Assembly: GCA_030741455.1 (NCBI GenBank)
Contig: JASLVI010000062.1
Coordinates: 1-8,006 of the forward strand
Length of the DNA: 8,006 bases
DNA from: Candidatus Poseidoniaceae archaeon
Lineage (GTDB): Archaea; Thermoplasmatota; Poseidoniia; Poseidoniales; Poseidoniaceae
Direction of reading: 5' to 3'
Positions 1-6,502 of the stretch are shown here, piece after piece. The position numbers and the translations under genes are program-made. Each line of letters opens with the position of its first letter. Position 1 is the stretch's first letter. The notes under the pieces are model-generated. The model did not search any database. It saw only the letters and a list, made by a program, of their open reading frames with translations, and was not told the origin of the DNA.

Positions 1-105
1 AGCAGATCCGTCGTGAGGATCGCCGAGGTACATTCCCGGTCTTTTTCGAACAGCTTCAAGTCCTTCGAGAACCTGAATACTCCCTGCATCATATTCATCA
101 CTCAT
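1..105 (-). CDS. gyrB: DNA gyrase subunit B, N-terminal fragment (cut by window edge)
   Basis: The reverse complement of 105-1 reads as 35 uninterrupted codons from an ATG. Residues 12-29 read VLEGLEAVRKRPGMYLGD, the signature start of the GyrB/ParE ATPase (GHKL) domain: the helix before the ATP site with the invariant RKRPGMY segment. GyrB is the ATP-hydrolysing subunit of the type IIA topoisomerase that introduces negative supercoils together with GyrA. The rest of the gene lies beyond the left edge. The ATG at 103-105 is the first usual start after the in-frame stop at 184-186; no ATG, GTG or TTG occurs in frame between them, so the start is well determined. No strong ribosome binding site is visible before it (GATGATACT only). 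Gyrase is of bacterial type and is known in MGII and Thermoplasmata archaea through ancient transfer. The very short N-terminal extension (about 9 residues before IQVLEG) is normal for GyrB. ParE or topoisomerase VI-B is the alternative; topoisomerase VI-B lacks this motif, and GyrB is more likely than ParE in archaea. Confidence 0.93.
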   Translation of the reverse strand, partial: MSDEYDAGSIQVLEGLEAVRKRPGMYLGDPHDGSA

Positions 106-343
106 AGTATCATCAAGTCCAGTCAGAAATTTCGTCGCAGTCGGCCGTTTTGTATGGTAGCGTTTGCACCGCCTCTCTAACTGTTAAACATGCCCGACGA
201 GGGTATGTAAACATACCCCTAAACCAGTCTTCTATGATATCTTTTTTTCAACAAAAAAGACGTTCCAAAATCCAACTTTTGCCTTGAAAAAACCATCATT
301 TCCCTCCGTGAGCGTTAAGAAGAAGGCGAAGGTCGGTTGACTC
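106..343. other. gyrB-aroD divergent intergenic region
   Basis: These 238 bp hold no convincing gene. Apart from the palindrome at 201-218 they contain an oligo-T/oligo-A inverted repeat (240-247 with 253-260, 5-base loop), an AT-rich TATGATAT stretch at 233-240 and A-rich tracts before aroD. One of these probably contains the aroD promoter, but no element is good enough to name. The stretch directly before aroD has GAAGG repeated at 321-332 but no clear GGTGA-type ribosome binding site. Confidence 0.6.
201..218. promoter_or_regulatory. Perfect 18-bp palindrome, candidate operator in the gyrB/aroD divergent gap
   Basis: GGGTATGT at 201-208 and ACATACCC at 211-218 are exact reverse complements separated by AA. 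The element lies 96 bp before the gyrB start and 126 bp before the aroD start, in a 238-bp divergent intergenic region. A TTTAAC-type AT-rich stretch (183-190, read on the minus strand) that could be the gyrB TATA element is only 10 bp away, so a dimeric regulator bound here could affect gyrB initiation. The symmetry is seen directly. The operator role is inferred, and no regulator gene is in the window. As RNA it could instead form a short hairpin, but with only two loop bases it is more plausible as a DNA-binding site. Confidence 0.5.
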
Positions 344-1141
344 ATGCCAGAACCGACCATTTGCGTAGCACTCGACTCGACAAACGTTGATGACATGGTC
401 GATGAAGCCGCACGTGCCTCAACTGCGGGTGCGGATCTTGTCGAAGTTCGATTCGATCGACTTTACCTCACAAAACCCGAACCAATCCTCGTTGAACAGG
501 AAGATGGCGAGCCAAAAAGTGTGATGCCACCTGAAGCTGAGTGGCCAATCTCGGACGCAGCATCCGTCGATGCAGCTGAAACCATTCAGAAATTGAAAGA
601 TTCAATTGCAGTACCTGTCGTCTTTACTGTACGTCCTCCAAGAGAAGGTGGTTTTTATCCTGGAACTGAAGATGAGCGAATGGCTATTCTCGAACTTGCT
701 ATTGATTCTGGCGTAAGCTGGATTGATTTCGAATCATCCATCGAAGATAGTAAACTAACCGATTTGTTGAGCGCAGCGAAAAAGAAGGGTTGCAAGATTA
801 TTTATTCGAGCCATGATATCAACGGCACACCAAACTCCGAAGACATCGCTTCCTTCGTTCGCGACAATGGCGAGAAGGCAGATCTTGTCAAATTCTGCTC
901 AACTGCACACTCGCATCTCGACGCTTTGCAAATCGTGGATGCTGCGATTGAATTGAAAGGCGAGGGCGTCGATTACTCAGTGATGGCCGTCAACAGTGGT
1001 GGCGATTGGGCACGTATTCATGCGCCTGTTCTGGGCGTTTCGATGGTTTACGCAACACTTTCCATGGAACATCGAATCAGCGACAAGGGCCTCATCAACG
1101 TCCGTGACCTCAGAGATGCGTGGACACTCCTCGAATACTGA
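344..1141 (+). CDS. aroD: 3-dehydroquinate dehydratase, type I
   Basis: This 265-residue cytosolic enzyme removes water from 3-dehydroquinate to give 3-dehydroshikimate, the third step of the shikimate pathway to aromatic amino acids, through a Schiff base on lysine. Type I active-site features line up in order with the Salmonella/E. coli enzyme, with near-identical spacing. E34 and R36 lie in ADLVEVRFD (Salmonella E46, R48). R97 and E101 lie in FTVRPPREGG (R82, E86). The catalytic pair is H157 in SSHDINGTP (H143) and K183 in ADLVKF (K170, the Schiff-base lysine). R224 matches R213 and S246 matches S232. Two things are odd. The position of the near-invariant Gln236 (APGQIS motif) is L250 in SDKGLINV. 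The E34-R97 spacing is 63 residues instead of 36, from an acidic, Pro-rich insertion at about 45-75. The start fits because the first beta strand (ICVAL) begins at residue 6. It is transcribed alone and converges on the next gene 14 bp later. All catalytic residues are present, so activity is likely. Confidence 0.95.
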   Translation: MPEPTICVALDSTNVDDMVDEAARASTAGADLVEVRFDRLYLTKPEPILVEQEDGEPKSVMPPEAEWPISDAASVDAAETIQKLKDSIAVPVVFTVRPPREGGFYPGTEDERMAILELAIDSGVSWIDFESSIEDSKLTDLLSAAKKKGCKIIYSSHDINGTPNSEDIASFVRDNGEKADLVKFCSTAHSHLDALQIVDAAIELKGEGVDYSVMAVNSGGDWARIHAPVLGVSMVYATLSMEHRISDKGLINVRDLRDAWTLLEY

Positions 1142-1154
1142 ACTGAAAGTTCAA

Positions 1155-1171
1155 ATCACTGTTGCAGTGAT
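1155..1171. repeat. Small inverted repeat between two convergent genes
   Basis: ATCACTG (1155-1161) and CAGTGAT (1165-1171) are exact reverse complements around a TTG loop. The repeat begins 14 bp after the aroD stop and covers the stop codon (1156-1158) and last codons of the convergent minus-strand gene. A 7-bp stem in this position could act at the 3' end of either transcript. It has no U-tract on either strand, so it is not a classical terminator; an RNA-end or stability role is inference. Confidence 0.35.
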
Positions 1172-2169
1172 GGCATCAATTTCTTCTCTGCATCAGCCTG
1201 CGGATCGATCCCTGCATCCATATAGCGACGATTGATGATTACTGGCGTTAACACGAACGCCATAAAGAAGACAAAGAATGCAATAGAAACGGTCCAATTT
1301 GGTAGCACGACGGATCGCTCAACGGTGGAGATTGCAACATCAGCGACGAGAATTTTGTCTTGAACTCCCGCATCGCCACGGCGTGAATTATCCCAAGTAT
1401 CGACTACGATGAAAAATTCTTGATATTCCATATCAGAAAACAGCGAGGAATACACTTCAGGCCCGTCCATCGCAATACTCATCACAACCGAATCCGTATT
1501 CTCATACGCATGAACATCCCTGTAGGTTTTCCAACCAGTTACATCAAATGCAGCCCACTCGGGAGGGACTTCAGAAATAAATTCATCATCACTAATGCTC
1601 TCGCGCTCAAACCATTGTGTGAATCTGTCTCCATGCATTCGGTTGTAAGACCATTCGTAATTCTCATACTGTGAAGTCGTCATCAGATACACATCAGCTT
1701 TGGCAGGCACTGTTGAGTCTCCTACAACACCTTGGATTTCGACACAGATTGTCGTCCTATGCTCACTTGAAAGATTGACTCTTAGGGCTCCAACGCTATC
1801 ATTTCCAATCAACATCGTTGTTGCAATGTTTGTTGTTAATGTATCCACTGGAGAGGGTGAGTGATAATTCAGATACATCCATTCCTCTTCGGGTGAAAGC
1901 GCTGGATCATAGGGGTATGTGCCTTCATCATTCTGTCTCTTGGAATTTTTCCCCCCTCTTTTATCCTCATCCCAATCTTCTTCAAACCACCAATTGTCGT
2001 TTTGAGGGACTTCTGCATGGCGAGATATTGTTTCATTCCAAACGATTGGCGACAAATCCCCTTTGCAATCATCGATGGCTGCCGAGGCCGTTCCAACAGA
2101 GGGCGTCAACACTCCACCAAACATAGGAATAAGGAAAATCGAAAGCAAAACAATGACCTGCCGTTGCAA
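1156..2169 (-). CDS. Exported membrane-anchored protein of unknown function
   Basis: I do not recognise a named family in this 337-residue protein. Residues 1-30 form a signal peptide (hydrophobic core about 5-20, likely cleavage after TASA, 27-30). Residues 31-290 are extracellular and acidic. Residues 293-313 form one transmembrane segment, followed by NRRY and a roughly 24-residue cytoplasmic tail. The outer part has a very charged, Trp-rich low-complexity stretch at 58-98 (WW, EEDWDEDKRGGKNSKR) and then beta-rich sequence. ADVYLMTTSQYENY (158-171) recalls the DVY-strand seen in pre-peptidase C-terminal (PPC)-like beta sandwiches; that resemblance is only suggestive. FFIVVDTWDNS (252-262) is the other striking motif. 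Two cysteines, C35 and C142, could form a disulfide. The start is TTG: an in-frame stop lies at 2173-2175, and a strong ribosome binding site precedes the TTG. It is downstream of the metallopeptidase gene with a 53-bp gap, so it is probably co-transcribed and may assist or anchor that enzyme (inference). Confidence 0.82.
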   Translation of the reverse strand: MQRQVIVLLSIFLIPMFGGVLTPSVGTASAAIDDCKGDLSPIVWNETISRHAEVPQNDNWWFEEDWDEDKRGGKNSKRQNDEGTYPYDPALSPEEEWMYLNYHSPSPVDTLTTNIATTMLIGNDSVGALRVNLSSEHRTTICVEIQGVVGDSTVPAKADVYLMTTSQYENYEWSYNRMHGDRFTQWFERESISDDEFISEVPPEWAAFDVTGWKTYRDVHAYENTDSVVMSIAMDGPEVYSSLFSDMEYQEFFIVVDTWDNSRRGDAGVQDKILVADVAISTVERSVVLPNWTVSIAFFVFFMAFVLTPVIINRRYMDAGIDPQADAEKKLMPSLQQ

Positions 2170-2175
2170 GATTCA

Positions 2176-2183
2176 ATCACCCC
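2176..2183 (-). promoter_or_regulatory. Strong archaeal ribosome binding site that fixes a TTG start
   Basis: Read on the minus strand this is GGGGTGAT, close to the perfect complement of the archaeal 16S rRNA 3' end (GGAGGTGATC). It ends 6 nt before the TTG at 2167-2169. Together with the upstream in-frame TGA (2173-2175) it supports TTG as the true start of the 337-residue protein. The first in-frame ATG is codon 16, inside the signal peptide. The site lies within the 53-bp spacer after the upstream peptidase gene, so this protein has its own translation initiation within the shared transcript. Confidence 0.75.
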
Positions 2184-2222
2184 TCAACGAGAGGTAAGCA
2201 AGGAGGTTCTTGAGGCATTCGT

Positions 2223-5200
2223 CTACTCGCGTCGGCGCAATGGCCGGACATAGCCGCTTTCATCGTTCCTACGTTCTTGTTTAGAGAGAATCTTCGGTGC
2301 AGGAGGAGGTGTGTGATGATCCATGCCTAAAAGGCCGCCATCGTCTGCATGTTCGACATCATATGTCTCAGCATTCTGCTTGGCTTCTTCTTCTATTTCG
2401 TTTGGTTGACGCATGACCAGCCATCCAAGAATGAGTGCGGCCAGAATGAGTACAATGAAACCAAGCGCATCACTACCGGCATCGGAGGCCCACGATTTCC
2501 ATTCATCTATGCTAAAGTCCGAAAGCGATGGGTCTGCATCTTGCTCTGGCAAAATCGTAACATCAATTTCTGCTTCATCGCACAAGTTCATGCCATCACA
2601 AACTCGTACTTTCAGAATTGTTTCTTTAGGCTCATCCCAAACCACCGTCACAAGGGTTGTAATCGATTCGTTTGAACTAAACCAATCGTTGTCCAAAATC
2701 CCATCACCATCCTCATCGTTGAGGAGGTCCTTTTCCCACTCAACAATCAGATCGTTGCTAATGGTTTCATCTCGGTCGGAATTTGAACCATCGAAAACAT
2801 TCGCATCTCTATAAAACACGAGATCGGCAAGTGATTCAGCATCTGAAACATTAACGATGACAGCGGATTTAAAATCTTCATAGATTTCTTCGGGCAAATC
2901 AATATCCCCTATTTCTGGAGGAGAATCAACATGGATGTTAAATTCCGCACGAGTCACATCCCCCGTTCCAAACGCATCGCGAACTGTGAGTTTCACCGTG
3001 TACAATCCGGGTCGCTCATAGGAATGCCAAGGCTTCGGATCATGAACGATTGGCGTCGCATCACCAAAGTCCCAAGTATACTCCAAGAGACCATTCCAAT
3101 CAGGCGATTCTTGTTCAAGCGGCACATATTTGCCTTCGAATTTCTGATCACCGTCTCGCGTACCGCTTGAATCGAAGTAAAGCATTGCACCAGGTATTGC
3201 TACATTCACATCGTTTTCATCAAAGGTTCTCTTCCATTGATCGGGCAATCCGTTCTCCGGGAAGACATCGGTATCCATGAGCAAATTACCATCAATCCAT
3301 GCATCTAAAATTTGCAATTCAATGATTGGAAGTGGGTTTGCGACGACAACAACAATGATTCTTGGAATGCTTTGGTCACCATTTTCATCGGTTACAATCA
3401 GTTGAATGATTTGTTCTCCGGGTTCTGTGAACGAATAAGCTGGAAGCTTTTTGTCGCTAAATGTACCATCTGGGAACGACCAATTGAAGGTCAAATCATT
3501 GTATCCTCCAGTCGTACCATCGATATCGAAACTGGTCCTTCCATCGAAGGTGTATGGAACGTTGACTTGAGCATCCTCAATGAGGAAATCAATCTGAGAT
3601 TCACCGTTCGCTCCTGATTGTTTGACAATGTAATTTGCAACTGGAATCTGGTTGATGACGTTGACACGAAGTTCTGCGAGAGATACTGCTCCATCTTCAT
3701 CGGTCACCGTAACTGTGATGTTTTTCATTCCAGGCGTATTCCATGCAGGAGCAGGATAGAGAGCAGCAGAAGAGGTTGAAGAAAAATCATCGTTGCGATC
3801 AACATCAATTCCATCAAGATTCACACCTTCCTCGAAGACCCATCCTAAGGACAGATTTTCACCATCGTCATCGGTGAAAATATCAGGCATAAGGAGAGGC
3901 GTGTAAGTGTATGTCGTGAGTTCATCCGTGAAAATTTGGTATGGCTGACGGTTGTTGACCACGATTTCAATCGATTTTTGCCCTACATTGATGCCATCCG
4001 AAACATTTAGTGTCAGAATATAGGTTTGATTTGGACCAACGACATCGCCCCATTCATGATTTGCAGTGTACAGGCCAACGCCGGTAGTCAATTCTGATCC
4101 ATCGCCCCAATCCCATTCAAACTCAAGGTACTCCAATGGGACGTTATCCGCTGTTTGATAAGCTGAGAAGATGATTCGTTGATTCGTGAGGATTTCTAGC
4201 CGATCTGCAACCACATTGTTGTTGACAGAGATGATTGGGATTGGTTCAGAATCATCCGTGATGTTGATTGGATTCACGCTAACATCCGACCATGTACCAC
4301 CAACATCCATGATACGGAGCGTTGTATTGTAAATACCCGCCTGCGAGAAAGAACGTAACGGGGAGCGAAGCCCAGAAGTCATATTGTCGCCAAAGTCCCA
4401 AGCATAAGCAACCGGTTGATCGAAGTAAGGAAGTGTGTTGTTATCGAGTGAAAGACCCCATGCGTCAAAACCATCGCCAGTGAACTGGATTTTCTCATAG
4501 GTTTGGCTTTGGTTTGTCGAAACCGAGCCATTTGCTACAGGAGCCATGTTTGCCAAGGCCTGAGGCGCTGTTGTTTCTGTATCCAGAACCGCCCCTAGCA
4601 TGTCCTTCATGGTAAACTGGAGCGTGTATTGGTCATCTTTGTTGGCTGTGAAATAGACATTGTTTGGAACATGGACGCCACCGCCAGCTTGGACACGTGT
4701 CGAAATCGTGTCGACAACGGTGCCGTTGCTATCCCGTACAAGCATATCAACATCTAAATCTTCAAAGAACGCATTCGACAAGATGGAATAGTTTACTTGA
4801 ACCGTATCTGCGGTTCCATCTCCATCTCGGTCACCAAGCGCAGTACCATTCAACATCATTGTTGCAGGTGAAGTGATTCGAGCAGCCTCAATATCGATTG
4901 TTCCTTGTGGATAGGATGGGCCACAAGAAGTATAATCACAATCAGCAACTGTGCTTGCATACCAAACGATTGCATAGACTTCATCAGTAAGGTTGCCAAA
5001 CCCTTGAATCAAGCCTGTTGCAACGTTATTGTTGAAATCCAAATCTTGCGTGGACCAGAGTCCATCTGCTGTTGATTTGTAGACGAGAACACCGTCGAAA
5101 TTCGACACATCGGATGTGACTCTTAGGGTTAGTGGGGCTGGTGAAGCTGATCCCGGTGTAAACTTGAATGAGCGAATTCCCCATCCTTCCATGGTATGTC

Positions 5201-6401
5201 CAGTCGAACTCCAAGGCGTTGACCAATCGGAGTTTGTGTCTGCAGGGGTGATGCGACAGAACGTCGAACCTCCGCATGAAGGATTGAGAACGAGATTTGA
5301 GAATCCGTAGATGCCCTGATCAGAGTCAATTGTTGCAGCAATGGAAAAGTTAGCGAAAATTTCGCCCATTGTTCTTCCAATCTTTCCAGATTGTCCAGAA
5401 ACTGGTGATAATGCGAGATTCTCAACGCCGAGACCTCCCGTGGCTGAATCTTGGACGAGTTGGCGGACTGCCGGCCCTCCTCCCAAATGATCAGCCAAAT
5501 ACATCGTGAAAATGAATCCGGCACCATAATCCGCATTTCGCTGATTCCACCATCGCACACTCAAATCGGATTGTTGCGTCCATCCATTGAGGTGCCCAGC
5601 GAGTGTACCATCCGCTCCAAAGCACAGGTAGATTGCAACGTCCGCATTTCCTTCATCCAACCATAGATTTTCATACGGATCTTGTGCGTTGTGAAGGAGA
5701 TGTTGTAATTCGTGCGCAATGATCGATTTACCCCATGCAAGAGTGATGTCGGCGAAGTCAACGTACACAACGTCACGAGAGGGAGCCGTACCTGGCGAGA
5801 AGTAACCGCCGATGTTGTATGCACCATCGATATCATAAATGACAATCTCAACTTGACAATTGTTATCATTATCCGGAGGAGCCAATCCTCTTCCGTCTTG
5901 GTAATCTTTACCGAAATATGTCGTCATTGTTGGATAAATTGTTTGATCCCAAGTCGAAGCAAGATTTTGCAAAACAGTCGAAGAAAGCGTCCTGCCTGAT
6001 TGTACTAAGAAGGCGACAGTCGCAGTCGTTTTTGCGACGTAGACGCTTGTTGAACCTCCTGAAATTGGTACAGTGAGTGTATCACCAACAACATGTTGAG
6101 TGCACGTTGAGCGAGCCATTGTAGGTTGATACTGAATATCATCAACACCAGGGCGACCTTCCTCGATCCATGCTTGCTTGATGAACGACGTAGCAGAAAC
6201 GACTGGTTGGCTTTCATTTATGAGCAAATACTGGGAGCCTTCCTTAACATCAAATTGGCTCAAATCGCCATACACAGTACCGATTTCATTGACCGTTTCA
6301 TCAACATCGTTCTGTGTTTCATTTGCTGCAGCATGCCCGGCGACAGAGGTCAACATGAGCAGGACGAGGAAGAGGGCTTTAGTGGAGCGTCGTTCAGACA
6401 T
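2223..6401 (-). CDS. Secreted zinc metallopeptidase (M30/gluzincin-like) with PKD-domain stalk and C-terminal membrane anchor
   Basis: This 1392-residue cell-surface endopeptidase is predicted from visible features in order. Residues 1-26 are a signal peptide (core ALFLVLLMLTSVAG). Residues 27-105 are acidic and may be a propeptide. About 106-370 is the catalytic domain with HELQH at 230-234 (zinc ligands H230 and H234, catalytic E231) and WLDEG at 247-251, where E250 is the probable third ligand, as in gluzincins such as hyicolysin (M30). Residues 380-510 are beta-rich. DRDGDGTAD (524-532) is a calcium-type loop. Residues 620-1284 hold about six PKD-like domains. Residues 1312-1330 are one transmembrane segment, followed by a tail of about 60 residues with PPPAP and a basic end. 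A second Asp-rich loop, DEDGDGILDN (1229-1238), lies in the last PKD-like unit. Nine cysteines include close pairs 376/382, 488/493 and 1268/1274. The ATG start follows GAGGAT at 5 nt spacing. It is the first gene of a two-gene operon. The exact peptidase family is uncertain; the metal site is clear. Confidence 0.88.
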   Translation of the reverse strand: MSERRSTKALFLVLLMLTSVAGHAAANETQNDVDETVNEIGTVYGDLSQFDVKEGSQYLLINESQPVVSATSFIKQAWIEEGRPGVDDIQYQPTMARSTCTQHVVGDTLTVPISGGSTSVYVAKTTATVAFLVQSGRTLSSTVLQNLASTWDQTIYPTMTTYFGKDYQDGRGLAPPDNDNNCQVEIVIYDIDGAYNIGGYFSPGTAPSRDVVYVDFADITLAWGKSIIAHELQHLLHNAQDPYENLWLDEGNADVAIYLCFGADGTLAGHLNGWTQQSDLSVRWWNQRNADYGAGFIFTMYLADHLGGGPAVRQLVQDSATGGLGVENLALSPVSGQSGKIGRTMGEIFANFSIAATIDSDQGIYGFSNLVLNPSCGGSTFCRITPADTNSDWSTPWSSTGHTMEGWGIRSFKFTPGSASPAPLTLRVTSDVSNFDGVLVYKSTADGLWSTQDLDFNNNVATGLIQGFGNLTDEVYAIVWYASTVADCDYTSCGPSYPQGTIDIEAARITSPATMMLNGTALGDRDGDGTADTVQVNYSILSNAFFEDLDVDMLVRDSNGTVVDTISTRVQAGGGVHVPNNVYFTANKDDQYTLQFTMKDMLGAVLDTETTAPQALANMAPVANGSVSTNQSQTYEKIQFTGDGFDAWGLSLDNNTLPYFDQPVAYAWDFGDNMTSGLRSPLRSFSQAGIYNTTLRIMDVGGTWSDVSVNPINITDDSEPIPIISVNNNVVADRLEILTNQRIIFSAYQTADNVPLEYLEFEWDWGDGSELTTGVGLYTANHEWGDVVGPNQTYILTLNVSDGINVGQKSIEIVVNNRQPYQIFTDELTTYTYTPLLMPDIFTDDDGENLSLGWVFEEGVNLDGIDVDRNDDFSSTSSAALYPAPAWNTPGMKNITVTVTDEDGAVSLAELRVNVINQIPVANYIVKQSGANGESQIDFLIEDAQVNVPYTFDGRTSFDIDGTTGGYNDLTFNWSFPDGTFSDKKLPAYSFTEPGEQIIQLIVTDENGDQSIPRIIVVVVANPLPIIELQILDAWIDGNLLMDTDVFPENGLPDQWKRTFDENDVNVAIPGAMLYFDSSGTRDGDQKFEGKYVPLEQESPDWNGLLEYTWDFGDATPIVHDPKPWHSYERPGLYTVKLTVRDAFGTGDVTRAEFNIHVDSPPEIGDIDLPEEIYEDFKSAVIVNVSDAESLADLVFYRDANVFDGSNSDRDETISNDLIVEWEKDLLNDEDGDGILDNDWFSSNESITTLVTVVWDEPKETILKVRVCDGMNLCDEAEIDVTILPEQDADPSLSDFSIDEWKSWASDAGSDALGFIVLILAALILGWLVMRQPNEIEEEAKQNAETYDVEHADDGGLLGMDHHTPPPAPKILSKQERRNDESGYVRPLRRRE
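2550..4544 (-). repeat. Array of about six PKD-like domains inside the metallopeptidase
   Basis: Residues 620-1284 of the peptidase are built of successive beta-sandwich units of about 95-135 residues. The PKD core motif WDFGD is intact at 668-672 and 1110-1114, and WDWGDG at 763-768. It is relaxed to NWSFPDG at 973-979, and degenerate at about 852-859 (LGWVFEEG) and 1220-1225 (VEWEKD). Each unit ends in the usual paired strands, for example YTVKLTVRDAFG (1134-1145) and ITVTVTDEDG (895-904). Such arrays serve as extended stalks or carbohydrate/protein-binding arms on archaeal and bacterial surface enzymes. The units are strongly diverged and show no long nucleotide repeats to my eye, so this is an old array rather than a recent expansion. 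Confidence 0.75.
5292..6086 (-). other. Catalytic domain with the HExxH zinc site
   Basis: This span encodes residues 106-370 of the metallopeptidase. The HELQH motif is at 5700-5714, and the codon of the probable third ligand E250 is at 5652-5654, 15 residues after H234. Before it, VDFADITLAWGKSIIAHE supplies the usual strand and active-site helix. The spacing and the WLDEG motif fit the M30 hyicolysin-like gluzincins better than metzincins, which would have HExxHxxGxxH, and no such third histidine is present. Family assignment is by motif memory, not by search. Confidence 0.7.
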
Positions 6402-6406
6402 ATGAA

Positions 6407-6412
6407 ATCCTC
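6407..6412 (-). promoter_or_regulatory. Ribosome binding site of the metallopeptidase gene
   Basis: Read on the minus strand this is GAGGAT, 5 nt before the ATG at 6399-6401. It supports that start, from which a complete signal peptide is read. Confidence 0.6.
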
Positions 6413-6497
6413 AATAAAATGTGATGCTGCACCACAAATCCTTGTATCTAAATGAGGTATTTAATACCCCGCGTTCTTAGCATCAACATAATCGAGT

Positions 6498-6502
6498 GGT
6501 GA
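6498..6502 (+). promoter_or_regulatory. Ribosome binding site of the M28 family gene
   Basis: GGTGA, within GAGTGGTGA, lies 3 nt before the ATG at 6506. The sequence is the archaeal consensus core, but the spacing is short. The second in-frame ATG (codon 4, MRTM) would give a more usual 12-nt spacing, so the protein could start three residues later without harming the signal peptide. Confidence 0.5.

Noticed and set aside
240..260. Oligo-T / oligo-A inverted repeat (TCTTTTTT ... AAAAAAGA)
   Set aside because: The symmetry comes from low-complexity tracts. An A-T only stem is weak, and a terminator between two divergent genes would have no transcript to end.
308..340. GTG-initiated 10-codon open frame (VSVKKKAKVG) just before aroD
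   Set aside because: It is short enough to arise by chance and has no ribosome binding site. It could be a leader peptide, but it has no run of aromatic codons that would suggest attenuation.
1911..1920. AGGGGTATGT, identical to the reverse complement of one half of the 201-218 palindrome plus flank
   Set aside because: It lies inside coding sequence (TYPYDPA), has no second half-site, and a 10-bp match in this length is not strongly unexpected.
2413..2814. Plus-strand 133-codon open frame opposite the end of the metallopeptidase gene
   Set aside because: The Ser-rich product is the usual result of reading antisense to Asp/Glu-rich coding sequence. It has no ribosome binding site and no recognisable domain.
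1776..5128. 12-bp repeat TGACTCTTAGGG at 1776-1787 and 5117-5128
   Set aside because: Both copies are coding and give the same beta-strand residues (LRV), so shared codon choice explains the match.
5129..5560. Minus-strand 143-codon open frame inside the metallopeptidase gene
   Set aside because: It is an out-of-frame shadow of the catalytic region on the same strand. Its protein is low in structure and has no motif, while the main frame carries the zinc site.
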